Assembly (NCBI GenBank): GCA_002282385.1
Contig: NCJG01000001.1
Span: 372,001-436,000, forward strand
From: Sphingomonadales bacterium 39-57-19
GTDB lineage: Bacteria; Pseudomonadota; Alphaproteobacteria; Sphingomonadales; Sphingomonadaceae
Length of the DNA stretch: 64,000 bases
Reading direction: 5' to 3'
Positions 43,546 through 53,494 of the stretch are shown here, piece by piece (positions within the stretch are counted from its first letter, which is position 1; each line of letters opens with the position of its first letter). The notes under the pieces were generated by a model, which was not told the origin of the DNA, did not search any database, and saw nothing but the letters and a program-made list of their open reading frames with translations. The position numbers were made by a program, and so were the translations under genes.

Positions 43546-44967
43546 CTAACGCCCCCCGGCGGGGCCAATCCCGTAATCGGTCAGTTTTTTCCGCAGCGTG
43601 TTGCGGTTGATGCCAAGCAAAGCTGCGGCTTTAAGCTGGTTGCCCTTCACTTGCTTCATCACATGCTGCAGCAACGGGATCTCGAACTGGGCCAAGGCGC
43701 GTGGATATAGCTTTTCGCGCAAATGCCCGCGCTGTTTTTGGTCGCGCAGGAATTGCGCAACCGCCGCTTCGAAGCTCGCGCCTTGAATGTGCGGGTCAGC
43801 ATCATGCGCCGGTTCCACAAACTGGTGGATCGTGCTTTCCGTGATCGTGTCTTCGCGGCACAACAATGCCAGGCGATAAATAAGGTTCTTCAGCTCGCGG
43901 ATATTTCCGCGCCAGGGCATGGCCATCAATTGACCAACAGCCCCATCGTCAATTTTGCGCAAAGGAAGGCCGTCCTTGGCCGCCATCATCAGGAAATGCT
44001 GCGCAAGCAAACCGATGTCTTCCGTGCGATCGCGCAGCGGGGGCATCTCGATGGGCACGACGTTCAGGCGGTAGAACAAATCCTCCCGAAAACCGCCCTT
44101 TTCGATCAAAGCAGCCAAGTTCTGGTTGGTCGCCGCGACGATGCGGACATCCAGGCGAATGCTCGCTTTTCCGCCAATGCGGCTGATGACACCGCTTTGC
44201 AGCGCGCGCAAAAGGCGCGTTTGTGCGTGCATTGGCATGTCGCCAATTTCATCGAGGAATAATGTGCCGCCCTGCGCCTGTTCAAACCGGCCAATGGATT
44301 GACCAACCGCGCCGGTAAACGCGCCTTTTTCATGGCCAAACAGCTCCGCCTCAATCAATTCGCTCGGAATTGCCGCCATGTTGACCGCGACAAATGGCCC
44401 AGTTTTGCGGTGCCCCAGATTGTGGATAGCTTCGGCCACCAGTTCCTTGCCCGTTCCGCTTTCCCCCGAAATCAGGACCGACAAATCATTCCGCAACAGA
44501 CGCGCCACCATGCGGTACACATCCTGCATCGCGGCACTGCGTCCAATCATCGGCAGATTGGCTTCGCTTAACGCCTCAAACGGGTCAGAGGCGGTGGACC
44601 GGCGTTTTTCGATGCCTTGCTTTACGGCCAAGACAAGGTCATTGAGATCAAACGGCTTTGGGAAATATTCAAACGCATCAATCTCGCTGGCACGTACCGC
44701 CGTCTCAAGCGTGTTTTGCGCCGACATGATGATGACCGGCATATCGGGCGTACGCGCCAATATTTCTTTCAGCGTGGACAGGCCGTCGCTGTCTTTCAAA
44801 ACGACATCGGTCAGCATCAGGTCGAAATGGCCATTGGCAAGCGCCGCATCACGCGCCGCCACGCTATCGCAAATTTGCGTTTCGATATTCTCCGCCTCAA
44901 GCGCGGCACATACGACGAGCCCGATGGACGCGTCATCTTCGACAATAAGAACCTTAGTTCGCTTCAT
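43546..44967 (-). CDS. ntrC: Nitrogen regulator NtrC
   Basis: Sigma54-dependent activator of nitrogen-assimilation genes. The 473-residue product has a receiver domain (Asp54 in LMLTDVVL), the AAA+ domain with GESGTGKE, the sigma54-contact loop GAFTGA (215-220), Walker B GGTLFLDEIGDMP and a Fis-type HTH at the C-terminus (AALLGINRNTLRKKL). The ATG overlaps the ntrB stop (ATGA). Confidence 0.95.
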   Translation of the reverse strand: MKRTKVLIVEDDASIGLVVCAALEAENIETQICDSVAARDAALANGHFDLMLTDVVLKDSDGLSTLKEILARTPDMPVIIMSAQNTLETAVRASEIDAFEYFPKPFDLNDLVLAVKQGIEKRRSTASDPFEALSEANLPMIGRSAAMQDVYRMVARLLRNDLSVLISGESGTGKELVAEAIHNLGHRKTGPFVAVNMAAIPSELIEAELFGHEKGAFTGAVGQSIGRFEQAQGGTLFLDEIGDMPMHAQTRLLRALQSGVISRIGGKASIRLDVRIVAATNQNLAALIEKGGFREDLFYRLNVVPIEMPPLRDRTEDIGLLAQHFLMMAAKDGLPLRKIDDGAVGQLMAMPWRGNIRELKNLIYRLALLCREDTITESTIHQFVEPAHDADPHIQGASFEAAVAQFLRDQKQRGHLREKLYPRALAQFEIPLLQHVMKQVKGNQLKAAALLGINRNTLRKKLTDYGIGPAGGR

Positions 44968-46055
44968 TCGCTTGCCTTCCCTGAAGCTACCGGAAGCAAA
45001 AGCCGGAATGTGGTTTGCCCAAGGGCATGATCGCGTTCGAACAAGACCCTGCTGTTCATCTGCTGCACAAGCTTGCGGACAATGGCGAGGCCAAGCCCCT
45101 GCCCGTCACGTTTCGTTGTCACGAATGGCGAAAACAGTTCGTCGACAATATGTTCTGGCACGCCCGCACCATTGTCGGATATCGCGATTTCAACCGGCAA
45201 TTTAATCGCGCGCCGGTCGATGTCCGTGTCACGCAGAGCACCGCTCATCACATAGCGCGTCGAAATGCCGATCACGCCGTCAAGACGCCCGTTCAGCGCG
45301 TCGATCGCGTTTTGCAGGAGGTTGATGAGCACCTGAACCATCCCGTCGGCATCGATATACACATCGGGCAGCGACGGATCATAATTGATGGAAATTTCGG
45401 GCATGGCGCGGTTGGCCGCACGCAGCGAACGAATGGCGCGCTCAATCAACAAATGGATATTTGCCGGTGCCAATTCAGGCCGCTCGGACCGCCCAAGCTT
45501 TTGCATCTGGTCCAACAAGCGGGCAATGCGGTCAACCTCGTTGACAATAAGCTCGGTCAACGCCCGGCATTTTTCATCGACCTGACGCGCCAACAATTGC
45601 GCCGCGCCCTTTATGCCGGCCAAGGGGTTTTTGATTTCATGCCCCAATATCGCAGGCGCGCCCATGGCCTGCTGCTGCCCCGTGTCGCGCTGGTCCCCAA
45701 TATGTTCGCGGCCACCATTGCGCGGGGATATGACGGCGATGCGCCAGTCGGGTTCTTTGGCCACGGCGGATATGTTGATATCGACCATGATCACGCCATA
45801 AGGCGTTTTTAGCTCCATATCCTGCGCAGAAATATCGCCCTCACGCGCGAGCAAAGCCGCGTTCATCCGCTCGCTTTCGAAGATCAGCGCCTCATCAATA
45901 CGGTGCCCCTCAAGCCGCCTGCGGCTTCGGCCGAAAAAGGCTTCGCTCGCATCATTGGCATAAGTGATCAGGTGCTCAGGCGAGATCAGAAGCACCGGCA
46001 CCGCAATACTCGCCAGCATTTGGCTATATTCGGGGCGATGCGTTACCTGCGACAT
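44964..46055 (-). CDS. ntrB: Nitrogen sensor kinase NtrB
   Basis: Soluble histidine kinase/phosphatase for NtrC, controlled by PII. The 363-residue product has an N-terminal PAS domain (AVPVLLISPEHLITYAND), the H box ILGHEIKNPLAGIKGAAQLL, an N box (LLQNAIDAL), DNGAGVPEH and GQGLGLAIVRKL. The ATG at 46055 is preferred to the TTG one codon upstream. It ends in an ATGA overlap with ntrC and starts 3 bases after the dusB stop. Confidence 0.95.
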   Translation of the reverse strand: MSQVTHRPEYSQMLASIAVPVLLISPEHLITYANDASEAFFGRSRRRLEGHRIDEALIFESERMNAALLAREGDISAQDMELKTPYGVIMVDINISAVAKEPDWRIAVISPRNGGREHIGDQRDTGQQQAMGAPAILGHEIKNPLAGIKGAAQLLARQVDEKCRALTELIVNEVDRIARLLDQMQKLGRSERPELAPANIHLLIERAIRSLRAANRAMPEISINYDPSLPDVYIDADGMVQVLINLLQNAIDALNGRLDGVIGISTRYVMSGALRDTDIDRRAIKLPVEIAISDNGAGVPEHIVDELFSPFVTTKRDGQGLGLAIVRKLVQQMNSRVLFERDHALGQTTFRLLLPVASGKASE

Positions 46056-46058
46056 CAA

Positions 46059-47054
46059 TCAGGCGGCCGACCGCGTCAGGAACGGTTCGTAAAAGCGTGT
46101 CAGCTCGTCAATGACGACATCTGGATCATCGATGCGGTTCACGAAATTGCGAAACTCGGCGGAACCATTCAGCCCCTTGGTATACCAACCAATATGTTTG
46201 CGCGCGATGCGCAGGCCAACTTCGCCGCCATAATGGTCGAGCATGGCGCGATAATGGTCCATGATCAGGTGGAACTGGGCATCAATGTCCGGATCGGCAA
46301 TTGTCTGCCCCGTCCGGAACCAGTGCATCATCTGGCCCAAGAGCCAGGGCTTTCCATAAGCGCCGCGACCGACCATCACGCCATCGGCACCACTTTGTTC
46401 CAGCGCATTGCGCGCGTCTTCGATGGTGCAAATGTCACCATTGACGATAACCGGAAGCGATACCGCGTCCTTCACCTTGCGCACAAATGCCCAGTCAGCC
46501 GAGCCCTTGTACATCTGGTTACGCGTGCGGCCGTGGACGGTGATCATCTTTGCGCCAAGGTCTTCGGCGATACGGGCAAGTTCAGGCGCGTTCAGGCTGC
46601 CATGGTCCCAGCCCATGCGCATCTTCACGGTAACCGGCACAGACACGGCCTTCACCGTCGCCTCGATCAGGCTGGCCGCCAGCGGGAGGTCGCGCATCAA
46701 TGCAGAGCCTGCATCGCCGTTCACCACCTTTTTAACGGGGCAGCCCATGTTGATATCGATAATCGCCGCGCCGCGGTCTTCGTTCAGCTTCGCCGCCTCA
46801 CCCATTTCATATGGTGCACAGCCAGCCAACTGCATCGACACGGGCTCTTCAATCGCATCCCACTCGCATTTTTGGATACTCTGGCGCGTTTCACGGATCA
46901 TTGCTTGGCTCGCAATCATCTCGGTCACGTTCAAGCCAGAGCCAAATTGCCGGACGATTTTGCGGAACGGCATGTCAGTGACGCCCGTCATCGGCGCCAA
47001 AATGACGGGACAATTGATTTCAATATTGCCGATTTGGATAGGTTTCAGCTGCAT
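46059..47054 (-). CDS. dusB: tRNA-dihydrouridine synthase (NifR3 family)
   Basis: FMN enzyme that reduces uridines in tRNA D-loops. The 331-residue barrel has [27 protein letters not shown] with the catalytic Cys, [21 protein letters not shown] and [13 protein letters not shown]. It is the first gene of the ntr operon, the classical nifR3-ntrBC position. The ATG at 47054 is used; a TTG two codons upstream is also possible. A 17-base inverted repeat lies just upstream. Confidence 0.94.
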   Translation of the reverse strand: MQLKPIQIGNIEINCPVILAPMTGVTDMPFRKIVRQFGSGLNVTEMIASQAMIRETRQSIQKCEWDAIEEPVSMQLAGCAPYEMGEAAKLNEDRGAAIIDINMGCPVKKVVNGDAGSALMRDLPLAASLIEATVKAVSVPVTVKMRMGWDHGSLNAPELARIAEDLGAKMITVHGRTRNQMYKGSADWAFVRKVKDAVSLPVIVNGDICTIEDARNALEQSGADGVMVGRGAYGKPWLLGQMMHWFRTGQTIADPDIDAQFHLIMDHYRAMLDHYGGEVGLRIARKHIGWYTKGLNGSAEFRNFVNRIDDPDVVIDELTRFYEPFLTRSAA

Positions 47055-47064
47055 TTTCAAAACT

Positions 47065-47081
47065 TGCCTAAAATTTAGGCA
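47065..47081. promoter_or_regulatory. 17-base inverted repeat between dusB-ntr operon and ispDF
   Basis: TGCCTAAAATTTAGGCA: 8-base arms that match perfectly around one central base. It lies 11 bases before the dusB ATG and about 56 bases before ispDF, in an 82-base divergent gap. The placement suggests an operator for one or both transcripts. Confidence 0.5.
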
Positions 47082-47136
47082 GGCCGTTACCCGCTTTCGG
47101 CTTGGCGGGCAAGTGTGCTGTCGCTAGAGCGCGGCT

Positions 47137-48279
47137 ATGGTATCTCAACCAATCACCGTTGCGCTCATCGTAGCCGCTGGCTCTGGAAGTCGTGTGGGCG
47201 GAGATATCCCCAAACAATTTCGTCCGGTACGCGGCAAACCCATGCTGCGGCACAGCTATGAAGCGCTGTCCGCACATCCGTTGATTTCCAAGGTTTATGT
47301 TGCGATTGGCGCGGGCCAAGAGGCCGAGGCTTCGGCCGCATTGCGCGGATTGCCCGCGGCGATCTTTGTTCAGGGCGGCGCGACACGGCGGGAAAGCGTG
47401 CATTTGGGCTTAAGGGCGATTGCAACCGATGGCGGCGCAGACCGGATCCTGATCCATGACGCCGCGCGGCCATTTCTGCCCGGCACGGTCATTAATGACC
47501 TGATCCACGCATTGGACGAAGCGCCCGGGGCTGTTCCTGCCCTGCCCGTTGTCGATAGCCTTTCCAGAGCCGATCAAAATCTCTCCGAAACCGTTGACCG
47601 CGAACAGTTGTGGCGTATCCAAACACCGCAGGCCTTCGCCTTTGCCGATATTTTGGCCGCGCACGAAATTTGGACTGGCGACGAGCCAACCGATGACGCC
47701 CGCATGCTGATGGCCAGCGGCGGGCAGGTTCGCATTGTTCCGGGATCGGAAGCGCTCAACAAATTCACCTTTTCAACCGATTTTGCAGGATCGACTATGC
47801 CGTCATTTCGAAGTGGCAATGGATTTGACGTGCATCGCCTTGTTCCCGATGCGGAACTGTGGCTGTGCGGCGTGCTTATTCCGCATGACAAGGGTCTTGC
47901 GGGGCACAGCGATGCGGACGTGGCCATGCATGCGCTCACCGATGCGATCTTGGGCGCCATCGCCAAGGGCGATATCGGCGACCATTTTCCGCCGACGGAC
48001 CCGCAATGGCGCGGTGCATCATCCGACAGGTTTCTGGCCTATGCGATGCAGCTCGCCCGCGACGAGGGCTATGCACTCGCCAATGCCGACGTGACCATCA
48101 TTTGCGAACGCCCGAAAGTTGGTCCCTTCAGGGGACAGATGCGGCAACGGCTGGCCGAAATAATGGCTGTTGATGTCGATCGTATATCGGTAAAGGCAAC
48201 AACCACCGAGATGCTGGGTTTTACTGGCCGCGGCGAAGGCATCGCTGCGCAGGCCACAGCTACTTTTGAGAAACATTGA
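47137..48279 (+). CDS. ispDF: Bifunctional IspD/IspF (MEP isoprenoid pathway)
   Basis: One 380-residue chain with two enzymes. The N-terminal IspD part (about 1-225) makes CDP-methylerythritol from MEP and CTP (AAGSGSRVGGDIPKQF, then DAARPF). The C-terminal IspF part (about 226-380) makes the cyclic diphosphate (GNGFDVHRL, AGHSDADVAMHALTDAILGA, KATTTEMLGFTGRGEG). This fusion is common in alphaproteobacteria. IspE, which acts between the two, is not nearby. It is divergent from dusB; pncC follows. Confidence 0.96.
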   Translation: MVSQPITVALIVAAGSGSRVGGDIPKQFRPVRGKPMLRHSYEALSAHPLISKVYVAIGAGQEAEASAALRGLPAAIFVQGGATRRESVHLGLRAIATDGGADRILIHDAARPFLPGTVINDLIHALDEAPGAVPALPVVDSLSRADQNLSETVDREQLWRIQTPQAFAFADILAAHEIWTGDEPTDDARMLMASGGQVRIVPGSEALNKFTFSTDFAGSTMPSFRSGNGFDVHRLVPDAELWLCGVLIPHDKGLAGHSDADVAMHALTDAILGAIAKGDIGDHFPPTDPQWRGASSDRFLAYAMQLARDEGYALANADVTIICERPKVGPFRGQMRQRLAEIMAVDVDRISVKATTTEMLGFTGRGEGIAAQATATFEKH

Positions 48280-48281
48280 TT

Positions 48282-48794
48282 ATGGAAACCGTTTTACCCG
48301 CCGATATCGCGCAAATGGCGGCGCGTGTTGTGGCCGAAAACAAAGCCGCTGGCCGCACTGTCGCTGTCGCTGAAAGCTGCACGGGTGGGCTGGTGACTGC
48401 CGCAATCACCGAAGTCCCCGGCAGCAGCGCCATATTGGGTTCGGGCTATGTGACATATAGCAACCAAGCCAAGATGACGATGCTGGGCGTCAATGAAGAT
48501 ATCATCGACACCTTTGGTGCCGTATCGGTCGCCGTCGCATGGGCGATGGCGCAGGGCGCGTTAAAGAAAAGTGGCGCAGACATTGCCGTGGCGATCAGCG
48601 GCGTGGCCGGCCCAGATGGCGGAACCGCGAACAAGCCCGTCGGCACGGTCGTTTTCGCAGTCGCGCTGAAAGGCCAAAATCCCGAAGACGTGGTCGGCGA
48701 TAAGAAAGCGTTTGGTGAAGATAAAAGCCGCGCCGATATCCGCGCCTTTGCAACGCTTTATGCGCTTGAGCTTTTGCTGCCGCCCGCCCCATAA
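48282..48794 (+). CDS. pncC: Nicotinamide-nucleotide amidase (CinA C-terminal family)
   Basis: Deamidates NMN to NaMN in pyridine-nucleotide recycling. The 170-residue product is a stand-alone CinA C-terminal domain: VAESCTGGLVTAAIT contains the catalytic Ser, YVTYSNQAK and ISGVAGPDGGTANKPVGTV follow. The ATG at 48282 is chosen; a TTG two codons upstream is possible. It starts 2 bases after ispDF. Its 3' end overlaps that of the convergent COQ10/RatA gene by 37 bases. Confidence 0.92.
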   Translation: METVLPADIAQMAARVVAENKAAGRTVAVAESCTGGLVTAAITEVPGSSAILGSGYVTYSNQAKMTMLGVNEDIIDTFGAVSVAVAWAMAQGALKKSGADIAVAISGVAGPDGGTANKPVGTVVFAVALKGQNPEDVVGDKKAFGEDKSRADIRAFATLYALELLLPPAP

Positions 48795-49216
48795 AGTTCA
48801 TCCGCACGGTCAATAAATGCCGTCGTCATTTTGCGCAGGGCTGAATCAAAAAACTGCCCGGCCAGTGCCTCAAACACACGGTTGCGGAATGAAAAATCAA
48901 CGGTGAAATCCACAAACGATCCACCGCCCGCGACATCTTCAAATGTCCAAGCGTTGTGCAAATGCTTCATGGGGCCGTCGAGATAATCCACGACAATCGA
49001 CGAACGCGGCGTTTTGACGACCCGGCTGCTGAAGGTTTCCCGAAGCGATTTGAAGCCGACAATCATGTCCGCCAGCATTTCGTCTTCTTCATCCTTACGA
49101 ATGCGGATAGCACTGACCCACGGTAAAAATTCGGGATAGCGCGCCACATCGGCCACCAGATTGTACATTTGTTCCGCACTGTGCGGCAAATGACGGCGTT
49201 CGTGATGGTGCGGCAT
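48758..49216 (-). CDS. COQ10/RatA-family START-like protein
   Basis: A 152-residue helix-grip (polyketide cyclase-like) protein: HSAEQMYNLVADVARYPEFLPW, FKSLRETFSSRV and the C-terminal helix ALRKMTTAFIDRADELYG match the family that includes mitochondrial Coq10 (ubiquinone binding) and E. coli RatA. A role in ubiquinone handling is the usual inference; it is not a toxin on this evidence. It begins 8 bases after the lipA stop, so the two are co-transcribed. Confidence 0.87.
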   Translation of the reverse strand: MPHHHERRHLPHSAEQMYNLVADVARYPEFLPWVSAIRIRKDEEDEMLADMIVGFKSLRETFSSRVVKTPRSSIVVDYLDGPMKHLHNAWTFEDVAGGGSFVDFTVDFSFRNRVFEALAGQFFDSALRKMTTAFIDRADELYGAGGSKSSSA

Positions 49217-49224
49217 TCGGGCTG

Positions 49225-50151
49225 TTACCCAGCCTTGGCCAATTGCGCCGCGCGCGCGTCGCGCATTTTCGCAAAATCATCGCCCGCGTGATAGCTGGAC
49301 CGTGTGAGCGGCGAGGCTGCAACCAGAAGGAAACCCTTCGCACGGGCAATCGCCGCATACGCGTCAAATGCCGCTGGCGTCACAAAATCCATCACCTTTG
49401 TGTGCTTGGGCGTTGGCTGCAAATATTGGCCCATCGTCAGAAAATCGATATCCGCGCTGCGCATGTCATCCATGACCTGATGCACTTCCATGCGCTCTTC
49501 GCCCAAACCAAGCATGACGCCCGACTTGGTAAAAATAGACGGGTCGTGGCGCTTTACGGTCTCCAGCAAGCGAAGCGATGCGTAATAACGCGCACCTGGC
49601 CGGATTGTTGGATAGAGGCGCGGAACAGTCTCCAGATTGTGGTTGTACACATCAGGCCGCGCCGTAACGATGGCCTCAACCGCCGCTTGCGCTTTGTTCC
49701 GGAAATCCGGCGTCAGGATTTCAATCGTGGTGTTCGGCGTGTTGCGACGCAGCGCTTCGATCACCTTCACAAACTGGCTCGCGCCACCGTCGGGCAAATC
49801 ATCGCGATCAACCGATGTAATGACGATATGTTCAAGGCCCATTTTCGCGGCAGCAATCGCCACATGCTCTGGCTCTAACGGATCGACAGCGCGCGGCATT
49901 CCCGTTTTCACGTTGCAAAACGCACATGCCCGGGTGCACACATCACCCAGGATCATCACCGTCGCGTGCTTTTTGGTCCAACATTCCCCGATATTTGGGC
50001 AAGCCGCCTCTTCGCACACCGTGTTCAAATTCAAGTCGCGCATCAACTTGCGGGTCTCGTTGAAACCCGCGCCAGTAGGTGCCTTGACGCGGATCCAGTC
50101 CGGCTTGCGTTCGCGCACGGGGCGCTCGGGTATCGATATCGGAAAGTTCAT
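49225..50151 (-). CDS. lipA: Lipoyl synthase
   Basis: Radical-SAM enzyme that inserts two sulfurs into octanoyl groups on lipoyl domains, such as that of PdhC in this window. The 308-residue product carries the auxiliary cluster [12 protein letters not shown] and the SAM cluster CTRACAFC, plus the C-terminal RSSYHAGD. Extension upstream to 50262 is open, but relatives start near MNFPIS and the ATG at 50151 fits. It is the first gene of a two-gene unit, divergent from carbonic anhydrase across 217 bases. Confidence 0.95.
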   Translation of the reverse strand: MNFPISIPERPVRERKPDWIRVKAPTGAGFNETRKLMRDLNLNTVCEEAACPNIGECWTKKHATVMILGDVCTRACAFCNVKTGMPRAVDPLEPEHVAIAAAKMGLEHIVITSVDRDDLPDGGASQFVKVIEALRRNTPNTTIEILTPDFRNKAQAAVEAIVTARPDVYNHNLETVPRLYPTIRPGARYYASLRLLETVKRHDPSIFTKSGVMLGLGEERMEVHQVMDDMRSADIDFLTMGQYLQPTPKHTKVMDFVTPAAFDAYAAIARAKGFLLVAASPLTRSSYHAGDDFAKMRDARAAQLAKAG

Positions 50152-50368
50152 GGCGTTCGAATAGCCGCCATGCCTCAACTTGCCAACTGCAACTTGCCTG
50201 CTATGGGTTGCAAAATTCGCAAAGAGGTTATGATGATAATCAGCGTTCGAGTGCCCCCGCATTCGACGCCGAAATGTTAGAGCCTAGTGATACACATATT
50301 AGGTTGCTATTGGCGTCCGAATTTTCCGCACTATCTGTGATGTGCAAATTGTTGGCTGGGAGCGATTA

Positions 50369-50992
50369 ATGTCTGAATTTGAACAATTGGTAGACGGGTA
50401 CCGCCGCTTCAAATCTGAGGCTTATGTCCGTCAGAAGGCCCGCTATGACGAACTGGCCAATGATGGTCAGGCCCCGCCAATCATGATTATCTCGTGCAGC
50501 GACAGCAGGGTCGATCCAGCAACCGTGTTTGACACCACACCTGGTCAGGTTTTTGCCTTGCGCAATGTTGCAAACCTCGTTCCGCCTTATGAGACTGGCG
50601 GCGGTTTGCATGGGGTGTCGGCGGCCATTGAATTTGGCGTAATGGGGCTGGAAGTGCGGCACATTGTTGTGCTGGGTCACGCCCAGTGCGGCGGCATTAA
50701 AGCGTCATTGGAAGGTGCAAATCTGGGCCATGGCGGCCACAGTTTCATCGATGGCTGGGTAGATATTGTGCGCCCTGCCCGTGACAAAATTTTAGCATCA
50801 GCCTCTGACGACCCCCAACATGATCTGGAACTGGACGCGATCCGGGTGAGTTTGAAAAACCTGCGCACATTTCCTTTCATTGCAGAGCGCGAACAATCCG
50901 GGCAGTTGAAGCTACATGGCGCCTATTTCGGCATCGCCGACGGCATCCTTCACGTGCTCAACGACCAAACTGACCAGTTTGAGGCTCAATGA
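50369..50992 (+). CDS. Beta-class carbonic anhydrase
   Basis: Zinc enzyme interconverting CO2 and bicarbonate. The 207-residue product has the zinc ligands Cys43 (ISCSDSRVDP, with the Asp-Arg dyad) and His and Cys in VVLGHAQCGGI (about 101-104). GGGAG precedes the ATG at 50369; an in-frame upstream ATG at 50342 is rejected for lack of a site. Bicarbonate supply may matter for the carboxylases elsewhere in the window, but there is no direct link. Its TGA overlaps the next ATG. Confidence 0.94.
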   Translation: MSEFEQLVDGYRRFKSEAYVRQKARYDELANDGQAPPIMIISCSDSRVDPATVFDTTPGQVFALRNVANLVPPYETGGGLHGVSAAIEFGVMGLEVRHIVVLGHAQCGGIKASLEGANLGHGGHSFIDGWVDIVRPARDKILASASDDPQHDLELDAIRVSLKNLRTFPFIAEREQSGQLKLHGAYFGIADGILHVLNDQTDQFEAQ

Positions 50993-51618
50993 CCCATCAG
51001 GTTGCCTTGCCAGCCTTTTATAACGACCTTGACGCGAGTTTTGCCGAAGCGTGGAATGTCGTTGCAGCCGGTGTAACGGACCGGAACAGCCCCGCACACA
51101 CACCGACAGTCGGCACCGTTGATGCGGACGGCACGCCGCAATTGCGCATTATGATATTGCGGGCGGTGTCGCGTGATAGCCGAACCTTGCGTTTTCATAC
51201 CGACGCACGGTCCGACAAGACCGCGCAACTGCGGGATGAGGCTGCGGCCAGTATTTTGGTCTATGACCCAGCAGCAAAGGCGCAGATCCGGCTATCCGGT
51301 CGCGCCCATATTGCCGCGCAAGGCGATGTTGCAGATACGGCCTGGTCCGGTTCAACGCCATTTGCCCGCCGCTGTTATATGGCCGAAGCAGCGCCCGGCA
51401 CACCGATCGCGCAACCTTCATCGGGATTGCCGGAATGGATTGAAGGCAAACAACCGGAAGAAGAACAATTGGCCGATTACCGCGGCAATTTTGCGGCTCT
51501 GATGTTTCAGGCGGACAGCGTCGAATGGCTATATCTGGCCAACGCAGGGCACCGGCGCGCACGGTGGCATTGGGACCAAACGCAAAATCTATGGCTTGGG
51601 AACTGGCTGGTTCCCTAA
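50989..51618 (+). CDS. Pyridoxamine 5'-phosphate oxidase family flavoprotein
   Basis: A 209-residue split-barrel FMN protein: PTVGTVDADGTPQLRIMILRAV, RTLRFHTDARSDKTAQLRDE and the C-terminal NAGHRRARWHW resemble PNPOx. The conserved substrate-binding residues of true PdxH are not fully present, so the family call is safer than PdxH. It is coupled to carbonic anhydrase by an ATGA overlap and ends before a strong hairpin. Confidence 0.82.
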   Translation: MTHQVALPAFYNDLDASFAEAWNVVAAGVTDRNSPAHTPTVGTVDADGTPQLRIMILRAVSRDSRTLRFHTDARSDKTAQLRDEAAASILVYDPAAKAQIRLSGRAHIAAQGDVADTAWSGSTPFARRCYMAEAAPGTPIAQPSSGLPEWIEGKQPEEEQLADYRGNFAALMFQADSVEWLYLANAGHRRARWHWDQTQNLWLGNWLVP

Positions 51619-51649
51619 ACCACGGCACGCTATCCTAATCGCCAAAGCG

Positions 51650-51683
51650 CCCTCCCCTGCTGCATTGGCGTTGCAGAGGAGGG
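51650..51683. terminator. Hairpin between convergent PNPOx-family gene and ettA
   Basis: CCCTCCCCTGC (51650-51660) pairs with GCAGAGGAGGG (51673-51683) with one mismatch, loop of 12 bases. It is centred between two convergent stops, so it can end both transcripts, although no long T run follows. Confidence 0.6.
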
Positions 51684-51700
51684 TACGCTTCATGCCACCA

Positions 51701-53380
51701 TTAACGCGTCATCTTCTTATAGGTTGCACGATGTGGGCGGGTGGCTTCGTCGCCAAGGCGGGCGATTTTGTCTTCTTCGTATGATTCAAAGTTGCCTTCA
51801 AACCATTCGACATGGCTGTCGCCTTCAAACGCGAGAATGTGCGTTGCAAGACGGTCAAGGAAGAAGCGGTCATGGCTGATGACCACGGCGCAACCAGCAA
51901 AGCTTTCCAACGCTTCTTCCAGTGCCGACAATGTTTCAACGTCCAAGTCGTTGGTAGGTTCATCGAGCAGAAGCACGTTGCCGCCTTGCTTCAACATCTT
52001 CGCCATGTGCACGCGGTTGCGTTCACCACCGGACAATAAACCGACCTTTTTCTGCTGATCGGTGCCCTTGAAGTTGAACGCACCAACATAAGCGCGGGTC
52101 GGCGTTTCATGCTTGCCCAATTTCATAAAGTCGGCGCCGCCGGAAATTTCTTCCCACACATTTTTGTTGGGATCGAGATCATCGCGGCTCTGGTCGACAA
52201 AGCCCAAACGGACGGTTTCGCCGATTTCAACTTCACCCGAATCCGGAACTTCCTGACCGGTGATCAGGCGGAACAAAGTCGATTTACCCGCACCGTTCGG
52301 GCCAATGACGCCGACGATGCCGCCCTGCGGAATGGTGAAAGACAGATTTTCGAAGAGCAATTTATCACCATAAGCCTTGGTGACATTTTTGACCTCAATA
52401 ACCTTGCTGCCCAAACGTTCAGGGATTTGAATGACGATCTGCGCCTTGCCCGGGGTGCGGTTTTCCTGCGCCTCGACCAGCTGGTCAAAGGATTTGATAC
52501 GCGCTTTCGATTTGGTTTGCCGGGCCTTTGGACTTTGCCGGATCCACTCCAGCTCGTCCTTAATCGCCTTTTGACGGCCCGCGTCTTCACGCGATTCCTG
52601 CTCCAGACGCTTCGCCTTCTTTTCGAGATAGGTCGAATAATTGCCTTCATAGACAAAGTAACGACCGCGATCGAGCTCGAGGATCCAGCTGACGACATTA
52701 TCCAAGAAGTAGCGATCGTGGGTCACGAGAATGACGTTGCCCTTATAATCGACCAAATGCTTTTCCAGCCACGCAACGGACTCAGCGTCTAAGTGGTTGG
52801 TCGGTTCGTCGAGCAGCAATATATCGGGCTTTTCCAACAACAGCCGCGTCAGCGCGATACGGCGCTTCTCACCACCCGAAAGGCTGGTGACGGGGCTGTC
52901 GCCGGGAGGGCAACGCAACGCGTCCATAGCGAGCTCCAACTGGCTATCGAGCGACCAGCCATCAACCGCATCAATCTTTTCCTGAAGCGTGCCCATTTCT
53001 TCCATGAGCGCGTCAAAGTCGGCATCTTCGGGCGGATCGCCCATGATGGTCGAAATCTCGTTAAAACGATCCACAAGATCGGCAACGGCGCGAACGCCGT
53101 CCATGACGTTTTCCTTGACCGTTTTGTTCGGATCAAGCTCTGGCTCCTGCGCCAGATAGCCGACGCGGATATGTTCGCCGGGCCACGCTTCGCCCGTAAA
53201 CTCTGTGTCCATTCCGGCCATGATTTTCATCAGCGTCGATTTACCCGTGCCGTTTGGCCCAACGATGCCGATCTTTGCATCCGGATAGAATTGCAGATTG
53301 ATGTTGTTGAGGACGGGCTTGCTTGCGCCGGGGAAGGTTTTCGTCATTCCCTTCATTACGAAGCTATATTGGGCTGCCAT
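51701..53380 (-). CDS. ettA: ABC-F translation factor EttA
   Basis: Energy-dependent translational throttle: a soluble ABC-F ATPase that binds the ribosomal E site. The 559-residue product has two nucleotide-binding domains, each with a P-loop (GPNGTGKST near 40; GPNGAGKST near 360), signature (LSGGEKRR; LSGGERNR) and Walker B (LLLDEPTNHLD; LLLDEPTNDLD). The arm and linker regions and the total length match EttA. It starts MAAQYSFVMKGMTKTFPG. No membrane domain is present. Confidence 0.94.
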   Translation of the reverse strand: MAAQYSFVMKGMTKTFPGASKPVLNNINLQFYPDAKIGIVGPNGTGKSTLMKIMAGMDTEFTGEAWPGEHIRVGYLAQEPELDPNKTVKENVMDGVRAVADLVDRFNEISTIMGDPPEDADFDALMEEMGTLQEKIDAVDGWSLDSQLELAMDALRCPPGDSPVTSLSGGEKRRIALTRLLLEKPDILLLDEPTNHLDAESVAWLEKHLVDYKGNVILVTHDRYFLDNVVSWILELDRGRYFVYEGNYSTYLEKKAKRLEQESREDAGRQKAIKDELEWIRQSPKARQTKSKARIKSFDQLVEAQENRTPGKAQIVIQIPERLGSKVIEVKNVTKAYGDKLLFENLSFTIPQGGIVGVIGPNGAGKSTLFRLITGQEVPDSGEVEIGETVRLGFVDQSRDDLDPNKNVWEEISGGADFMKLGKHETPTRAYVGAFNFKGTDQQKKVGLLSGGERNRVHMAKMLKQGGNVLLLDEPTNDLDVETLSALEEALESFAGCAVVISHDRFFLDRLATHILAFEGDSHVEWFEGNFESYEEDKIARLGDEATRPHRATYKKMTR

Positions 53381-53494
53381 GGGCTTTAATTCCTGTGTTG
53401 CATTACTTTTGATTTGGCCGCTTCCCTAGCTATCTGCGCGTTTCGCCGCAAGGTGGGATTGCAAATCCCGGCGATGCGATTAAGCCTGCCAAGC

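Noticed and set aside
45903..47078. 391-codon plus-strand frame opposite dusB
   Set aside because: It is a shadow of dusB and the 5' end of ntrB; the His/Arg-rich composition is typical of antisense frames.
53456..53470. GGGATTGCAAATCCC inverted repeat before the M28 peptidase gene
   Set aside because: 6-base arms with a 3-base loop, inside a possible N-terminal extension of the gene; too weak to call a regulatory site.
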